Shown here in pieces: positions 8,700 through 18,140 of a DNA stretch of 64,000 nucleotides. Made by a program: the position numbers and the translations under genes. This stretch comes from Methanofollis fontis. GTDB taxonomy: Archaea > Halobacteriota > Methanomicrobia > Methanomicrobiales > Methanofollaceae. The notes under the pieces were generated by a model. That model made no database searches, had not been told where the DNA came from, and worked only from the letters and a program-made list of their open reading frames with translations. Location: positions 1 to 64,000 of the forward strand of contig NZ_PGCL01000003.1 in NCBI RefSeq assembly GCF_004297185.1. Direction: 5' to 3'. The first letter of the stretch is position 1. Each line of letters begins with the position of its first letter.

Positions 8700-8979
8700 T
8701 CATATGAATGTCTATATCCCTCTTCTTCGAAACTCGATCAGGGCTGAACCTGCATTGCCTGGATAGATTTCCCCTACCGCCGGAGGGAGAACCTCATGGG
8801 CTCAAATCGATCCCTTCGTCCGGTTTTGCTATTCTGTGTGATCGGGAGGTCATGGACGGCGGGGGCGCACCGGTGCCTGGAATGTGCGCCCATGAAAGGG
8901 CGAAGTGTTGTTCGATACGGTGGCAGACGTCCGGTAATCCTGCACTGTATGGGTTATTCGCCCCGGACCCGGGGACGCG
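8700..8979. other. Intergenic stretch without a convincing gene
   Basis: An ATG at 8796 follows a good ribosome site (GGAGGGAGAACCTC), but the frame runs on antisense into the methyltransferase and its sequence looks like nothing known. No RNA gene or further repeat is seen. Confidence 0.5.
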
Positions 8980-8986
8980 AAAAAAA
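8980..8986 (-). terminator. Oligo-T terminator of the NfnAB-like/methyltransferase operon
   Basis: Seven T residues on the minus strand follow the methyltransferase stop at 8989 directly. A GC-rich near-palindrome (8961-8974) lies just beyond. Confidence 0.45.
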
Positions 8987-8988
8987 GA

Positions 8989-9510
8989 TCAGCGCCGGTC
9001 GATCACATACACCACCATCGAATCGAGGCGGTGGATGGCGACCTTCCCGGCACCTGCAAGGAGGGACTCAAGATCAGAAAGATCGACAGGGCTGTAGCGT
9101 TCGTCGCCCCCGTGTATCTCCTGAAATCCCTCAGGCGTATATTCGGCCACAACAAAGCGTTCATAGGAGACGCGGGCAAGTTCGCGGATCACCTGCTCCC
9201 GCAGATCTCCCGGAACATGGTGGAGGGCGCCGAAACAGATCCCGATGTCAAAGGCGTCCTTGCAGTAGGGGAGATCTGAGGCGTCACCCTCCTCAAAGCT
9301 GATCTTCTCCCCGACACCTGCCGCCTCCGCCTCTGCCTCGAACTCGCGTAGTTTCACCGTGTCGATATCGACGGAGGTGACAAAACACTCATACTCCTGT
9401 GCGGCAAGGATGGCCAATGGGCCGGCCCCGATATCCAGGATCTCCTTGTCGTTGACGCCGGCCAGACCGAGAACGGCCTTTCGTTCTTCCATATTTTCGT
9501 ATTCTTTCAT
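8989..9510 (-). CDS. Class I SAM-dependent methyltransferase
   Basis: The protein has 173 residues. ILDIGAGPLAILAA (motif I, about residues 24-37) binds SAM, TSVDID is the acidic end of strand 2, EEGDASDLPYCKDAFDIGIC is motif II/III and GALHHVPGDL follows. It has no substrate-binding extension that would name its target. The start overlaps the stop of the upstream NfnB-like flavoprotein gene by four bases, so the two are translated as one operon. A link to the flavoprotein's function is not obvious. Confidence 0.8.
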   Translation of the reverse strand: MKEYENMEERKAVLGLAGVNDKEILDIGAGPLAILAAQEYECFVTSVDIDTVKLREFEAEAEAAGVGEKISFEEGDASDLPYCKDAFDIGICFGALHHVPGDLREQVIRELARVSYERFVVAEYTPEGFQEIHGGDERYSPVDLSDLESLLAGAGKVAIHRLDSMVVYVIDRR

Positions 9511-10835
9511 TCTCTCCTCAGGTGCCTGTCGATGGCGGCAGCGGCTTTCTTGGCCGAACCCATCGCCCAGATGACGGTTGCCGCCCCGGTGGCGACGTCC
9601 CCGCCTGCATACACTCCGTCGATCGTGGTCATGCCATCGTCGTCCACGACCACATTCCCGCGGCGGGCGCGGTCGAGATGGGGGAGCATGGAGATGAGGA
9701 GGGGATTTGGGCCCTGGCCGATTGCCTCGATGAAGACATCTGCCTCGATCACGAAGTTGCTCCCTTCAATACATGATGGTTTCGGCCGACCGCTCTCATC
9801 GAGATCGCACATCTCCATCTGCACACACTCGACACCTTCGACGGTTTTCTCGCCGATGACCCGGACCGGGTTTGCACAGCAGACGAACTGCACCCCCTCG
9901 GCGACCGCATTCGCCACCTCGACGGCGCGGGCCGGCAGGTCTTCCTTCCGGCGGCGGTAGACGAGCGTCACCTCGCCGCCGAGACGGCGGGCCACACGCG
10001 CCGCATCCATCGCCACGTTCCCGCCGCCGACGACGACCACGCGGCAGCCGCGTTTCACCGGCGTATCGAACTCAGGGAAGCAGTCGGCGTGCATCAGGTT
10101 CACACGGGTCAGGAACTCGTTAGCCGAATACACCCCGTTGAGGTTCTCCCCCTCGATATCCATGAAATAGGGCAGACCCGCCCCGGTGCCCAGGAAGACG
10201 GCGTCATAGGAGAGGAGTTCGTCGGTCGAGACGCTCCTGCCGACGAGGTGATTGAGCCTGATCTCCACGCCCAGCGCCTTCACCTGCTCGATCTCGGCGC
10301 GGACGATATCCTTGGGCAACCGGAAGTTGGGGATGCCGTAGGTCAGCACCCCGCCCGCCTCGTGCAATGACTCAAACACCGTCACGGTATGCCCGAGTCT
10401 TGCCAGTTCTGCGGCGGCGGTCAGGCCCGCCGGTCCCGATCCCACGACGGCGACGCGTTTGCCGCTCGGCGGGGCGATCTCGGGAAGGGTCATGCCGTGC
10501 TTGCGCTCCCAATCGGCGACGAACCGCTCGAGGGCGCCGATGGCCACGGGCTTCTCCTTCTTTGCAAGGATACAGGCGCCCTCGCACTGACTCTCCTGCG
10601 GACAGACGCGGCCGCAGATCGCCGGGAGCATATTGTCCTTCTTGAGGGTGGCCGCCGCCCCTGCAAAGTCCCGCTCGGCGATCTGCTGGATGAAGGCCGG
10701 GATATCGATGCAGACCGGACACCCCTTCATACAGGTCGGGCGGACACAGTTCATGCACCTGAGGGCTTCAAAAACGGCGTTCTCCTCGGAAAGCCCCCTG
10801 TTCACCTCGGAAAAATCCTTCACGCTGCCGCTCAT
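9507..10835 (-). CDS. NADPH-binding FAD/Fe-S oxidoreductase subunit (GltD/SudA/NfnB type)
   Basis: The 442-residue protein belongs to the glutamate-synthase small-subunit family. Residues 25-90 hold the N-terminal Fe-S cysteines (CMNCVRPTCMKGCPVC and CGRVCPQESQCEGAC). VAVVGSGPAGLTAAAELARL is the FAD Rossmann loop and VVVVGGGNVAMDAARVARRL the NAD(P)H loop; VYAGGDVATGAATVIWAMG closes the FAD site. No glutamate-synthase large subunit is nearby. The partner gene directly upstream, sharing one base (TGATG), is the ferredoxin-NADP-reductase-like subunit. This pairing is that of NfnAB or sulfide dehydrogenase SudAB: ferredoxin/NAD(P)H transhydrogenation. ATG 10835 is chosen over the longer frame because of this overlap. 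Confidence 0.85.
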   Translation of the reverse strand: MSGSVKDFSEVNRGLSEENAVFEALRCMNCVRPTCMKGCPVCIDIPAFIQQIAERDFAGAAATLKKDNMLPAICGRVCPQESQCEGACILAKKEKPVAIGALERFVADWERKHGMTLPEIAPPSGKRVAVVGSGPAGLTAAAELARLGHTVTVFESLHEAGGVLTYGIPNFRLPKDIVRAEIEQVKALGVEIRLNHLVGRSVSTDELLSYDAVFLGTGAGLPYFMDIEGENLNGVYSANEFLTRVNLMHADCFPEFDTPVKRGCRVVVVGGGNVAMDAARVARRLGGEVTLVYRRRKEDLPARAVEVANAVAEGVQFVCCANPVRVIGEKTVEGVECVQMEMCDLDESGRPKPSCIEGSNFVIEADVFIEAIGQGPNPLLISMLPHLDRARRGNVVVDDDGMTTIDGVYAGGDVATGAATVIWAMGSAKKAAAAIDRHLRRE

Positions 10836-11677
10836 CAGTGGTCGCCCCCGCAGCACCCGCACCCGCCATGATGGTAGTGCTCGAGCGAGGCCTTCTCCTC
10901 ATCCGTATAGGTCCGCTGCCTGGACATCAGTTCGTCGAAATCCACCTGATGGGCGTCGAACTCCGGACCGTCGACACAGGCGAACTTTGTCTCCCCGCCG
11001 ACCGTCACCCGGCACGACCCGCACATCCCGGTGCCGTCGACCATGATCGGGTTCAAGGAGACGAAGGTCTTCACGCCGTAGGGCCGCGTCACCGCCGATG
11101 TGACCTTCATCATAATGGCCGGACCGACGATCCAGACACAGTCGAGTTTTTGATTCTTGCAGAGTTCGTCCAGAACCGTGCTCGCAAAACCGTGGACGCC
11201 CTTGCTGCCGTCATCGGTCGTGATAAAGAGTTCGTCGCAGATCTCCGTCATCTCGTCCTCGAGGATGAGGAAGTCCTTGTTCCGCGCCCCGATGATCCCG
11301 ATGACATGGTTCCCCGCCTCCTTTGCCTCGCGGGCGATGATGGGGGTGCTCGCGATCCCGACGCCGCCGCCGATGACCACGACCGTGCCGTAGCGCTCGA
11401 TCTCGCTCGGCGTGCCGAGCGGTCCCACGACATCGGAGATGGCGTCACCCTTCTTCATGGAGGAGAGGTGCTCTGTCGTCTTTCCGACCGCCATAAAGAT
11501 GATCCGTACCTGATCTCCCCTGACCGCCGATATCGTGAGCGGTACCCGCTCTCCTGTCTCGTCCAGCCTGATGATCAGGAACTGTCCTGCCCGTGCATGC
11601 CGCGCCACCTGCGGTGCGGTGATCCACATCTGAAAAACCCTGTCAGCGAGCTGCGTTGCCTCCTCAACCAGATACAA
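10835..11677 (-). CDS. Ferredoxin-NADP reductase-like subunit (SudB/NfnA type)
   Basis: The protein has an FAD domain (residues 1-95), an NAD(P)-binding domain starting at GTVVVIGGGVGIASTPII, and a C-terminal 2Fe-2S site, DGTGMCGSCRVTVGGETKFAC, typical of dihydroorotate-dehydrogenase electron-transfer and NfnA subunits. A His/Cys/Gly-rich tail (HHGGCGCCGGDH) is an oddity and may bind metal. It likely works with the downstream GltD-type subunit. No ATG is suitable. TTG at 11677 gives MYLVEEATQLADRVF, like the family's start, and has GGAGTGG eight bases upstream; TTG at 11692 would add five residues. Confidence 0.8.
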   Translation of the reverse strand: MYLVEEATQLADRVFQMWITAPQVARHARAGQFLIIRLDETGERVPLTISAVRGDQVRIIFMAVGKTTEHLSSMKKGDAISDVVGPLGTPSEIERYGTVVVIGGGVGIASTPIIAREAKEAGNHVIGIIGARNKDFLILEDEMTEICDELFITTDDGSKGVHGFASTVLDELCKNQKLDCVWIVGPAIMMKVTSAVTRPYGVKTFVSLNPIMVDGTGMCGSCRVTVGGETKFACVDGPEFDAHQVDFDELMSRQRTYTDEEKASLEHYHHGGCGCCGGDH

Positions 11678-11713
11678 ACTCCACCACTCCAATTCGGAAC
11701 TTCGATTGTTCCA

Positions 11714-13354
11714 TCACGGTTTGTCGTCCGTGCACTTTACTTTACGCACTTTCACAGCAACGCCGCGCCGCGATCGGATCATCTCGGCGGCCCCCATCGC
11801 CGCCCGTCCGGTGGCAATGGCCGAGGGACCGACGACAAACACCTCGTCGCCCGCACGGATGCGCGGGTCGGCATCGGTGACGCCCGGGGCGAGCACATCG
11901 CCGCGCGGCACGAAGTCGTCGATCTCCACCCGGTAGCCGGAGAGGTGCCGCCACCCCTCGAAGGTGGGTTTGTAGAGGCCGGTGCGGTCGTCGATGTTGA
12001 AGAGGATGGTCTTCCCCTTCATCACGGCACGACGACCCGGTTTCCCCTTCACCTGCATCCCCTTCGTCTCGACCTCTTTGGCAAACTGCCAGCCGAGAAC
12101 GCCTGCCACCGGGGAGGACCGGCCCTTCCGTTCGCCGGCCAGCGCTTCGTCAAGGGCCCGGAGCGAGGCCGGGGAGGTTGGGTGGCCGACAACGGTGCAT
12201 TCCATTTCGATGCCGCAGATTTCTGCGGCCATCTCGGCGACCTGGAGCGCCCCACCCTCAAGATGGGCGATTATGCGACCGTAGGGGTGGGCCCGGAGAT
12301 AGCGGACAAGGATGTCGGAGAGGACGGCGCACTCCTCCCGGTCCCAGTACCCGGTCACCGGCACATCATAGTGTCCGGCAGGATAGATCGCCTCGAGTTC
12401 GCGGGGCACGACCCCGAGGGGCGAGGTGATGATCACCTCATGAGCGCGCCCGCCGACCGCCGCCACAAAACGCTGATGACTCTGCGATGATGAGTAGGGT
12501 TTTCGCGCCGCACACGGCAGGAGCACGGCGATGTCGTTCCGGGGCGGACGATATCGTTCGCAGATGCGTTCGGCAAAGCGCCGGATCTCCGGGCGGTTCA
12601 GGGACTCGGCGGAGTTGGCGAGCATCCGCGACGAACGGACGATAGGTGCCGCCGCCTCAGCCATGACATACTCTCGGTCCAGGAAACGCATGACCGAGAC
12701 GGCAGCGGCGTCCATCCTGCACCGCATCTCCATCAGCTCGCGCATCTGGCCCCGGGCGATGAAGCGGCGGATGGTGGCGCACTCGGCGTTCAGCATGAAC
12801 CGGTTGTGGAGGGCGAGATCGCCGGACTCGCAGCCCGGACACCCGCATCCGCCCTCACCCGCCTCCTCGACCGGGAACTCACCCTCGGGGGTGCAGAACA
12901 TCCCCCGCGCCGTCATCAGGTCCACGGCGGTGTAGTCGAAGAGGTCGAATCCCGTATAGGCAAGCAGGCAGGCGTTCGACGGCAGGGCGGCGGCAGGGGC
13001 GTAACATGCCGCATCGGGTGCGACATGCCCCCTGAGGGCGGCAAGGTGCTCCACGTACGCCCGTGGGTCTGCCAGCGTCGTATGCCAGTTCGCCACCACG
13101 GCGCACCCGCCGGAAACGGCGTCGCCGCCCAGCGGGTGGACGATCGAGGCCTCGCCTGTCATATCAGGCAGATAGGCCTCGACAAAATCCGGATCAGCCG
13201 AGAGGGGTACGTTTGCATGCCGGAGATCGGCGAGTTCCGGGAACGCCTCTCCGGCATCCACGGCGCACGGCGTGGCGAGTTTCTGCTCGTTGCAGGAGAA
13301 CACCCCGCTCCGCGCAAGAGCGTCTCGTGCCTTCACCTCAAACTGTATCGGCAT
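11714..13354 (-). CDS. arcS: Archaeosine synthase ArcS (TgtA2)
   Basis: ArcS adds the amidino or lysine group to preQ0 at position 15 of tRNA, the step after TgtA. The 546-residue protein is a diverged TGT without the TGT catalytic site. It shows the ArcS signature [17 protein letters not shown] (near residue 293), a Cys cluster [11 protein letters not shown] around 180, and a C-terminal PUA RNA-binding domain (about 470-540, [20 protein letters not shown]). It overlaps the end of tgtA by 17 bases, so the pathway's two steps are co-expressed. The radical SAM partner RaSEA, needed in some archaea, is not in this window. Confidence 0.9.
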   Translation of the reverse strand: MPIQFEVKARDALARSGVFSCNEQKLATPCAVDAGEAFPELADLRHANVPLSADPDFVEAYLPDMTGEASIVHPLGGDAVSGGCAVVANWHTTLADPRAYVEHLAALRGHVAPDAACYAPAAALPSNACLLAYTGFDLFDYTAVDLMTARGMFCTPEGEFPVEEAGEGGCGCPGCESGDLALHNRFMLNAECATIRRFIARGQMRELMEMRCRMDAAAVSVMRFLDREYVMAEAAAPIVRSSRMLANSAESLNRPEIRRFAERICERYRPPRNDIAVLLPCAARKPYSSSQSHQRFVAAVGGRAHEVIITSPLGVVPRELEAIYPAGHYDVPVTGYWDREECAVLSDILVRYLRAHPYGRIIAHLEGGALQVAEMAAEICGIEMECTVVGHPTSPASLRALDEALAGERKGRSSPVAGVLGWQFAKEVETKGMQVKGKPGRRAVMKGKTILFNIDDRTGLYKPTFEGWRHLSGYRVEIDDFVPRGDVLAPGVTDADPRIRAGDEVFVVGPSAIATGRAAMGAAEMIRSRRGVAVKVRKVKCTDDKP

Positions 13355-14795
13355 CCAGCACCTCGATATCCGCCAGTTCGGCCCTCACCAGTTCGACCCA
13401 TCTGCGCGGGGCGAGCACGCTCAGACGACTCTCTGGGTTGGCGTCGGCAAGTCGCCGGATCCCCCGGCACCCGGCCTGCATCATATCCGCGTCCCATTCC
13501 GGCACCTCGGACTGCCCGATCGGGAAGGTCTCGGAGAGTCCCACGGGATAGGGGCCGAACGGCGGTTTATAGAGGAGCACGCTGTCATAGCCCTCCAGCA
13601 CCTTCCCGGTCATCGTCACCAGCACCCTCTCCCCGACAGAGAAACGGCCGATCATATTCTGATACCTGAGCACCTCGGTGCGCCCGCAGCTCTCGGCGCT
13701 CTGGTAGAAGAACCGCCGTTTGGAGACGCCGTCCACCCGTTCGAGGTCCACCGCATGGCGCAGGAACTCGCGGTAGCCGTCAAGGAGGCGCGGGTGGGTG
13801 CGGCAGCGGATGTCGAGCAGTTCCCAGAGGGTGCCGTCGGTGATCGCCTGCCGGATCCTGGCGATCTCGGCCAGCGTCACATAGAGATTGTGGAGTGCCA
13901 GCAGCCGTTCGCGTTCAGGGCTCCGTTTCAGTTCTTCGGCGGTATGGCTCCGGCACACCGAGCAGGGGCAGGGGAGTTCGGAGAGCTCCTCCACCTTCAG
14001 GCTGCCGTGGGTCGTGAGATAACGGCCGTCCTTTGCAAACAGGGCATAGGCGGCTGAATCGAAGATGTCGCAGCCCATCGCCGCCCCGAGGGCGAGCATG
14101 GCCGGATGGCCCGCACCGAAGAGGTGGACGCAGGTCGAGGGGGAGAGGCCGCGTTTTGCCGCCATCACCACCCGGACGAGATCGCTGTAGCGGTAGGTCT
14201 CCATCAGGGGGACGACCGCCCCGACCGGGCAGAAGGAGAAACCGATATCCTGCACCGTCCGGGCGGCATATTCGCGCAGGGCCGGGTAGACGCCGCCCTG
14301 CACCGGTCCGGCCAGGTTGGCGTCCGGTCCCAGGAAGGTGTGCCCCTCCCGGATCCGCCCGAGGGTCACGGCCAGTTCCTGCTCGGCGCGCTCCTGATCG
14401 GCGTCCGGCGTGGTCGGGATGTCGAGGGGGACGATGATATCCGAGCCGATATCCTTCTGGAACCCGATCGTCTGGAGGTTGGAGATCTCCACCTCGCCAT
14501 AGACCATCAGCTGGAACGACCCCGAATCGGTCATGATCACGCCGTCGAAGTCCAGCACCGAATGAAGCCCCTCCTGAAGGGCCCGCTCCCGGTAGTCGGC
14601 GCTCTTCGAGAAGATGTAGGCGTTGGTGATGATCGCCTCCACCCCCATCTCCTGCATCTCCCGCGGGGTGATCAGGGGGAGGTGGGGGTTCACCACCGGC
14701 AGCAGGGCCGGAGTGCGGACGGTCCTCTCACCGACACGGAGACGGCCGATCCTGGCGGCGATATCCTTGTGGAGGACCTCAAACGAGATCGCCAT
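13338..14795 (-). CDS. tgtA: tRNA-guanine(15) transglycosylase
   Basis: TgtA exchanges G15 in the D-loop of archaeal tRNA for preQ0. The catalytic domain has [10 protein letters not shown] (near residue 88) with the general-acid Asp, VPLDIPT with the nucleophile Asp, and [13 protein letters not shown]. The zinc site CPCSVC followed by a downstream His lies near 280-310. The 485-residue length includes part of the C-terminal RNA-binding region (C1 domain); the PUA domain seen in longer homologues seems to be supplied by ArcS. The AMMECR1 gene ends at the base next to the start codon. Confidence 0.92.
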   Translation of the reverse strand: MAISFEVLHKDIAARIGRLRVGERTVRTPALLPVVNPHLPLITPREMQEMGVEAIITNAYIFSKSADYRERALQEGLHSVLDFDGVIMTDSGSFQLMVYGEVEISNLQTIGFQKDIGSDIIVPLDIPTTPDADQERAEQELAVTLGRIREGHTFLGPDANLAGPVQGGVYPALREYAARTVQDIGFSFCPVGAVVPLMETYRYSDLVRVVMAAKRGLSPSTCVHLFGAGHPAMLALGAAMGCDIFDSAAYALFAKDGRYLTTHGSLKVEELSELPCPCSVCRSHTAEELKRSPERERLLALHNLYVTLAEIARIRQAITDGTLWELLDIRCRTHPRLLDGYREFLRHAVDLERVDGVSKRRFFYQSAESCGRTEVLRYQNMIGRFSVGERVLVTMTGKVLEGYDSVLLYKPPFGPYPVGLSETFPIGQSEVPEWDADMMQAGCRGIRRLADANPESRLSVLAPRRWVELVRAELADIEVLDADTV

Positions 14796-15362
14796 TCAGG
14801 CCTCCTCCTCTGAGAAGATCTGCCCCTCGAAGGTGGCGACTGCGACCTCCGGATCAGTCCAGCACCCGGGCGAGAGCCCGGCCTTGAGGCAGGTATGGTC
14901 CAGGAACTCTCTCGCATTCCAGTTGTATTCTGTTGCCACCTGCGGGAGGAGAAGTCCGCTCCTCCCCTGACCGGAGAGGATCAGCCCGTGCCGCCCCACC
15001 TCGACATGGTCGGCCCGGCGGTCCGGCGCACACTCGAGGGGTTCGGGCACCGAGAGCACCGTCAGGTCGATCCTGATGTCAGGGAGTTCGGCGGGCCGGA
15101 CCGGCGGGAACCGCGGGTCCTCGCGGGCGGCGGAGAGGGCGGCATGCACGATCCCCTCGCTGAGGGGCATCACCGGATAGGGCAGGCCGATGCAGCCCCT
15201 CAGGTCGCCGTCCCGCGTGATCGTGACGAAAACACCGCGTTGTTCCGAAAAAACCGGTGGGAGCGGAGGCAGGGTGAAGGTCTGCCCCCGGAGTTCTGTT
15301 TCGAGGGCGGTGCGTGCCAGACGCACGGCGGTTTCGCCCTCATCACGGGTCAGCGCGAACAT
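14796..15362 (-). CDS. AMMECR1 domain protein
   Basis: The 188-residue protein has the family signature LRGCIG (near residue 56), preceded by FVTITRDGDLRG and followed by AALSAAREDPRFPPV. AMMECR1 proteins are found in archaea and eukaryotes; a nucleic-acid or redox-linked role has been proposed but the reaction is unknown. Its stop abuts the tgtA start, which suggests co-transcription with tRNA modification genes. ATG 15362 (MFALTRDEGE) matches the family better than an upstream TTG. It diverges from rnpB; the two share about 35 bases of promoter. Confidence 0.85.
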   Translation of the reverse strand: MFALTRDEGETAVRLARTALETELRGQTFTLPPLPPVFSEQRGVFVTITRDGDLRGCIGLPYPVMPLSEGIVHAALSAAREDPRFPPVRPAELPDIRIDLTVLSVPEPLECAPDRRADHVEVGRHGLILSGQGRSGLLLPQVATEYNWNAREFLDHTCLKAGLSPGCWTDPEVAVATFEGQIFSEEEA

Positions 15363-15365
15363 TAG

Positions 15366-15374
15366 TGATATATT
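15366..15374 (+). promoter_or_regulatory. TATA box of the RNase P RNA gene
   Basis: GATATATTC lies about 27 bases upstream of the purine-rich strand that begins the P1 helix. A second AT-rich site (15384-15394) is too close to the RNA's expected start. Confidence 0.45.
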
Positions 15375-15397
15375 CAATTGCGCCTATACTATTAAGA

Positions 15398-15733
15398 GGA
15401 GAGGGAGAGTGCGGCCGACGGTGGCCTTCGGGCCGCTGAGGAAAGTCCCCCCACCGACCAGGCACGCAGCCGCATGCAAGTGCGGATGGCGAGAGTCATG
15501 GCAATGGCACAGAAACGACACGCCCCGCCGTCAATGATGATACGGCTGAGCCTCCGGGCGAGAAGCGCTGATGTTGCGCGAGTTAACCCGTTGAGTGTAG
15601 CGGCGGGAACCGATGAAACGGCGAATCCCTGCGGGTGCAAGCCAGAACAGGGCAGAGGGCGCCTGGGCCTGCCCGGGTATGGCGCGTAGCTGAATGCCGC
15701 ACCGAACAGAAGGGGGCTTACTCCTCCGACTCC
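15398..15733 (+). ncRNA. rnpB: RNase P RNA (archaeal type A)
   Basis: This is the catalytic RNA that removes 5' leaders from pre-tRNA. The universal core is present: GCTGAGGAAAGTCCCCCCA near 15436 (CR-I), GGCACAGAAACGACAC near 15506, AGAAGGGGGCTTACTCC near 15708 (CR-V, pairing with CR-I as P4). The purine-rich 5' end (GGAGAGGGAG) can pair with the pyrimidine-rich 3' end (CTCCTCCGACTCC) as P1. The GGCCTTCGGGCC hairpin at 15420-15432 is a capped stem near the 5' end. Ends are estimated from the P1 pairing and may be off by several bases. Confidence 0.93.
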
Positions 15734-15778
15734 ACCATTTTCGAGCATCCTGACAGCCCGGAGCTCCGGCGCCCCGTA

Positions 15779-16258
15779 TCAGCGGGTGAGCAGTGTCATG
15801 CGTATCAGATGCGCCCAACCGGCCTCCTGACCGGCACCGGCAAACAGGCGGATATGCCCCGAAACATCGGTGGCAAACTGGAGGATGACCTCTGCATGGT
15901 CAAGCAGGAATTCGGGTTTTGTGGCCGGCGCCTCATGCGCGGCGGTGCTGATCACCTCGATCGCACGCACCAGTTCGCTCCCCAGTTCTGATATGCGTTC
16001 CACCTGCTCGGGGACGAGCGGTGTCAGCGAGAGATGGATGGTGTTCATCTGCGACCGGGAATACTGGCCGGAGAGTTCGATCGGGATAATCTTCAATCCG
16101 ATCTCCCCACCCGCAGAGGTGACGAAAGCCGTCATCACCTCAAGGTCCACCCTGCTGATCGTGATGCCGCGTTCGTCCAGTCGGTCCTGGGCTTCAAGAA
16201 TCGCTGTTTTTACGTCCCTGACCAGATCCACAACCGACATATCATCATTGCTGTTCAT
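15779..16258 (-). CDS. Trypco2 (trypsin-co-occurring domain 2)-like protein
   Basis: The 159-residue product has an N-terminal region, VDLVRDVKTAILEAQDRLD followed by VDLEVMTAFVTSAGGEIGLK and IHLSLTPL, that resembles Trypco2 domains, which in bacteria accompany proteases in conflict-type loci. The second half (85-159) is helical with no known motif. No protease or effector lies next to it, so its role is open. ATG 16258 is preferred over GTG 16264 because GGGAGGACGTGA lies at the proper distance. It is flanked by rnpB and a divergent HTH-CBS regulator. Confidence 0.5.
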   Translation of the reverse strand: MNSNDDMSVVDLVRDVKTAILEAQDRLDERGITISRVDLEVMTAFVTSAGGEIGLKIIPIELSGQYSRSQMNTIHLSLTPLVPEQVERISELGSELVRAIEVISTAAHEAPATKPEFLLDHAEVILQFATDVSGHIRLFAGAGQEAGWAHLIRMTLLTR

Positions 16259-16381
16259 ATTCACGTCCTCCCCTCCCGCCCGATGCGGGATCCAGCGATT
16301 GAGTTGCGTTCTGATATGATAGCCTTTATGCCGCCAGATCGGCGAATATTCTTATCTCCTAAAATCACCTTGAGTAATATA

Positions 16382-16936
16382 ATGTATATCCCAACGCCTG
16401 CCGAGCTGAAGGCGAAGCGGATCATGCTCGGACTCAGACAGGCCGATGTCGCCCGAAAGGCCGGGATATCCCAGTCAATGGTGGCGCGGATCGAGTCGGG
16501 GACCGTCGATCCCCGGGTGAGCACCCTCAACAAGATCATCCATGTGCTGAAGGTGGCCGAACGCCCGACGATGACTGCCAGAGAGGTGATGCATGCGCCG
16601 GTTCACAGCGTTTCCCCGAGGGACGCCATCACGACGGCGGTTGCGATTATGGAGACAGAGGACGTCTCGCAGATCCCGGTGATCGAGAACGGCATCCCGG
16701 TCGGGTGCGTGTCAGAATCGGCGATCGTGAACGCCATCGAGCAGATCGGCATCGCCCGGGCGCATACCCGAAAAGTAAAGGATTTCATGGAGTCCGGGTT
16801 TCCGACCGTCCCGCCAGACGTCGATATCGAGACGGTCGTTCACCTGCTCCAGCAGCATCACGCCGTGCTCGTCCTCGGCGAGGGGACGGTGCAGGGCGTG
16901 ATCACCAAGCATGACCTGATAATGCTGATCGTCTAG
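16382..16936 (+). CDS. HTH-XRE regulator with paired CBS domains
   Basis: Residues 5-55 are an XRE helix-turn-helix ([20 protein letters not shown]) and residues 60-184 are two CBS repeats ([19 protein letters not shown], and [20 protein letters not shown]). CBS pairs bind adenine nucleotides or SAM, so DNA binding is probably ligand-controlled. This architecture is common in methanogens, where targets are mostly unknown. The frame is open from 16034, but ATG 16382 begins the family's [13 protein letters not shown] start. It converges with tpiA; the two stop codons overlap in a CTAG. Confidence 0.88.
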   Translation: MYIPTPAELKAKRIMLGLRQADVARKAGISQSMVARIESGTVDPRVSTLNKIIHVLKVAERPTMTAREVMHAPVHSVSPRDAITTAVAIMETEDVSQIPVIENGIPVGCVSESAIVNAIEQIGIARAHTRKVKDFMESGFPTVPPDVDIETVVHLLQQHHAVLVLGEGTVQGVITKHDLIMLIV

Positions 16937-17601
16937 ATCTGCGAGACCAGGTCACGCAGGACCGCGGCGGGGTCCTTCGCCTTGACGACGCCGGATGCGA
17001 GAAGCACCCCGTCGGTCCCGAGTTCGAGGGCGATCCGGACGCATTCGCCGGTGCTGATCCCGGCGCCGGTGAGCACCCGCATGCCTGGATTCACGCCCTG
17101 TGCTGCCGCCACCGAGCGTTCGATGATGCCCGGATCGGCCTTTGAGACCGATACGCCGGTTCCGATCAGCTCGGGGGGCTCGATCGCCACGTAGTCGGGC
17201 GCAAGGGCGGCCGCTGCTGCCGTCGTTGCCTCGTTATTCGTGCAGATCACCGTCCGGAGATCGGATCTTCGTGCGGCCGCAACCGAGGCCTCGATCCCTG
17301 CAAGCGTCAGGCGCCGCTCTGAATGGTTGATCAGCGTCCCGGTCGCGCCGGCGGCACGGACCTGCTCGGCGGTCACATGCCCCGTATGGGCGCCGGCTGA
17401 AACACCGTCGATGTGCTGGGCATAGAGCGGGAGGTTGAAGCGGGCTGAAAGGGGCTGGAGGTCGGTGGGGGCCGGGGCGACGGCGATCGTCACCCCGCTC
17501 TCCGCCCCGACCTCTTCTGCGGCGGCGGCGATGCGGGCCGCACCCTCGCCCATCCCTTCCAGATATGCCTTCAGGTTGACGAGAATCAGTGGGCTGGCCA
17601 T
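16933..17601 (-). CDS. tpiA: Triosephosphate isomerase (archaeal type)
   Basis: The 222-residue length is that of the short, thermostable-type archaeal enzymes. Catalytic residues are visible: ILVNLKAY with Lys11, LINHSERR with the His, and [11 protein letters not shown] with the Glu followed by the phosphate-gripping loop. GAGISTGE and [13 protein letters not shown] complete the phosphate site. It converts DHAP and glyceraldehyde-3-phosphate in gluconeogenesis. The start lies two bases from the stop of the aMBF1 gene, so they form an operon. Confidence 0.93.
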   Translation of the reverse strand: MASPLILVNLKAYLEGMGEGAARIAAAAEEVGAESGVTIAVAPAPTDLQPLSARFNLPLYAQHIDGVSAGAHTGHVTAEQVRAAGATGTLINHSERRLTLAGIEASVAAARRSDLRTVICTNNEATTAAAAALAPDYVAIEPPELIGTGVSVSKADPGIIERSVAAAQGVNPGMRVLTGAGISTGECVRIALELGTDGVLLASGVVKAKDPAAVLRDLVSQI

Positions 17602-17603
17602 TT

Positions 17604-18083
17604 TTATTCCTTCCTGATCTTGATGAGGTCGCCAAACGTAGTCGCCATGCTCCCCCGCTTCTGGGCCTTCACCTCTTCTTCGGTGACGTCGAGGAGTGAG
17701 ATGCCGAGCGCCTTCTCGATCTTTACCCTGACATCGTCCTCAGGGATCAGGTCGCCCTTCTCGATCTTCTTGATGAGGATCTCCCGCTCCTTGATCTCGT
17801 TGGCCAGATCCTTCTGGGTCCAGCTCTTCCCGAGGCGGGCGCGTTTGATCCGCTCGCCGAAGTCGTCGACGATCTCCCCGATCATCATGTCGAAGACATC
17901 GCGGCTCCTTCGCTGCGGAGCGGTAGGTGCAGTCGGTACTCTCCGTTTTGGTTCGATCGAACGGGGCTGTGCCACCTCGACGCCCAATCGTGCACATTTC
18001 GGGCATACCTGGAGGACCGCACCTTCGATCTGGACTTTTTTCGGGGCGCCACGGATAATCGCCCCACATAATTCGCACTGCAT
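17604..18083 (-). CDS. Multiprotein bridging factor aMBF1
   Basis: The 159-residue protein has an N-terminal zinc ribbon (CELCG near residue 3, CPKC near 28), a basic linker, and a Cro-type [23 protein letters not shown], at about 88-107 followed by [17 protein letters not shown]. This is the archaeal MBF1 architecture, a conserved basal transcription or translation factor. ATG 18083 begins [10 protein letters not shown], directly at the zinc ribbon, so upstream alternative starts are rejected. It is divergent from a PAN gene and heads an operon with tpiA. Confidence 0.92.
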   Translation of the reverse strand: MQCELCGAIIRGAPKKVQIEGAVLQVCPKCARLGVEVAQPRSIEPKRRVPTAPTAPQRRSRDVFDMMIGEIVDDFGERIKRARLGKSWTQKDLANEIKEREILIKKIEKGDLIPEDDVRVKIEKALGISLLDVTEEEVKAQKRGSMATTFGDLIKIRKE

Positions 18084-18096
18084 ACTACTCGCAAAC

Positions 18097-18136
18097 ACAT
18101 TTAAGTCATTTTATACTATATACCTATTCGAGGAGG
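18097..18136. promoter_or_regulatory. Shared divergent promoter of aMBF1 and PAN-A
   Basis: The plus strand has TTTTATACTATATAC at 18109-18123 and the ribosome site GAGGAGG at 18130-18136, ahead of ATG 18141. The minus strand has CTTAAATG near 18102 and a TATAGTATAA centred 32 bases before the aMBF1 start. The regions overlap, so the two genes probably compete for or share factors. Confidence 0.5.
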
Positions 18137-18140
18137 ACTG

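Noticed and set aside
8796-9302. Plus-strand open frame with a good ribosome site at 8796
   Set aside because: Most of it runs antisense through the methyltransferase and its composition is not protein-like; no family is recognised.
9507-10835. Calling the flavoprotein a glutamate synthase small subunit (gltD)
   Set aside because: No large subunit lies near and the partner is a ferredoxin-NADP-reductase-like subunit, as in NfnAB/SudAB.
10838-12490. Long plus-strand open frame opposite the NfnA-like and arcS genes
   Set aside because: It is the antisense shadow of two well-supported genes, rich in His/Arg/Asp/Gly with no motif.
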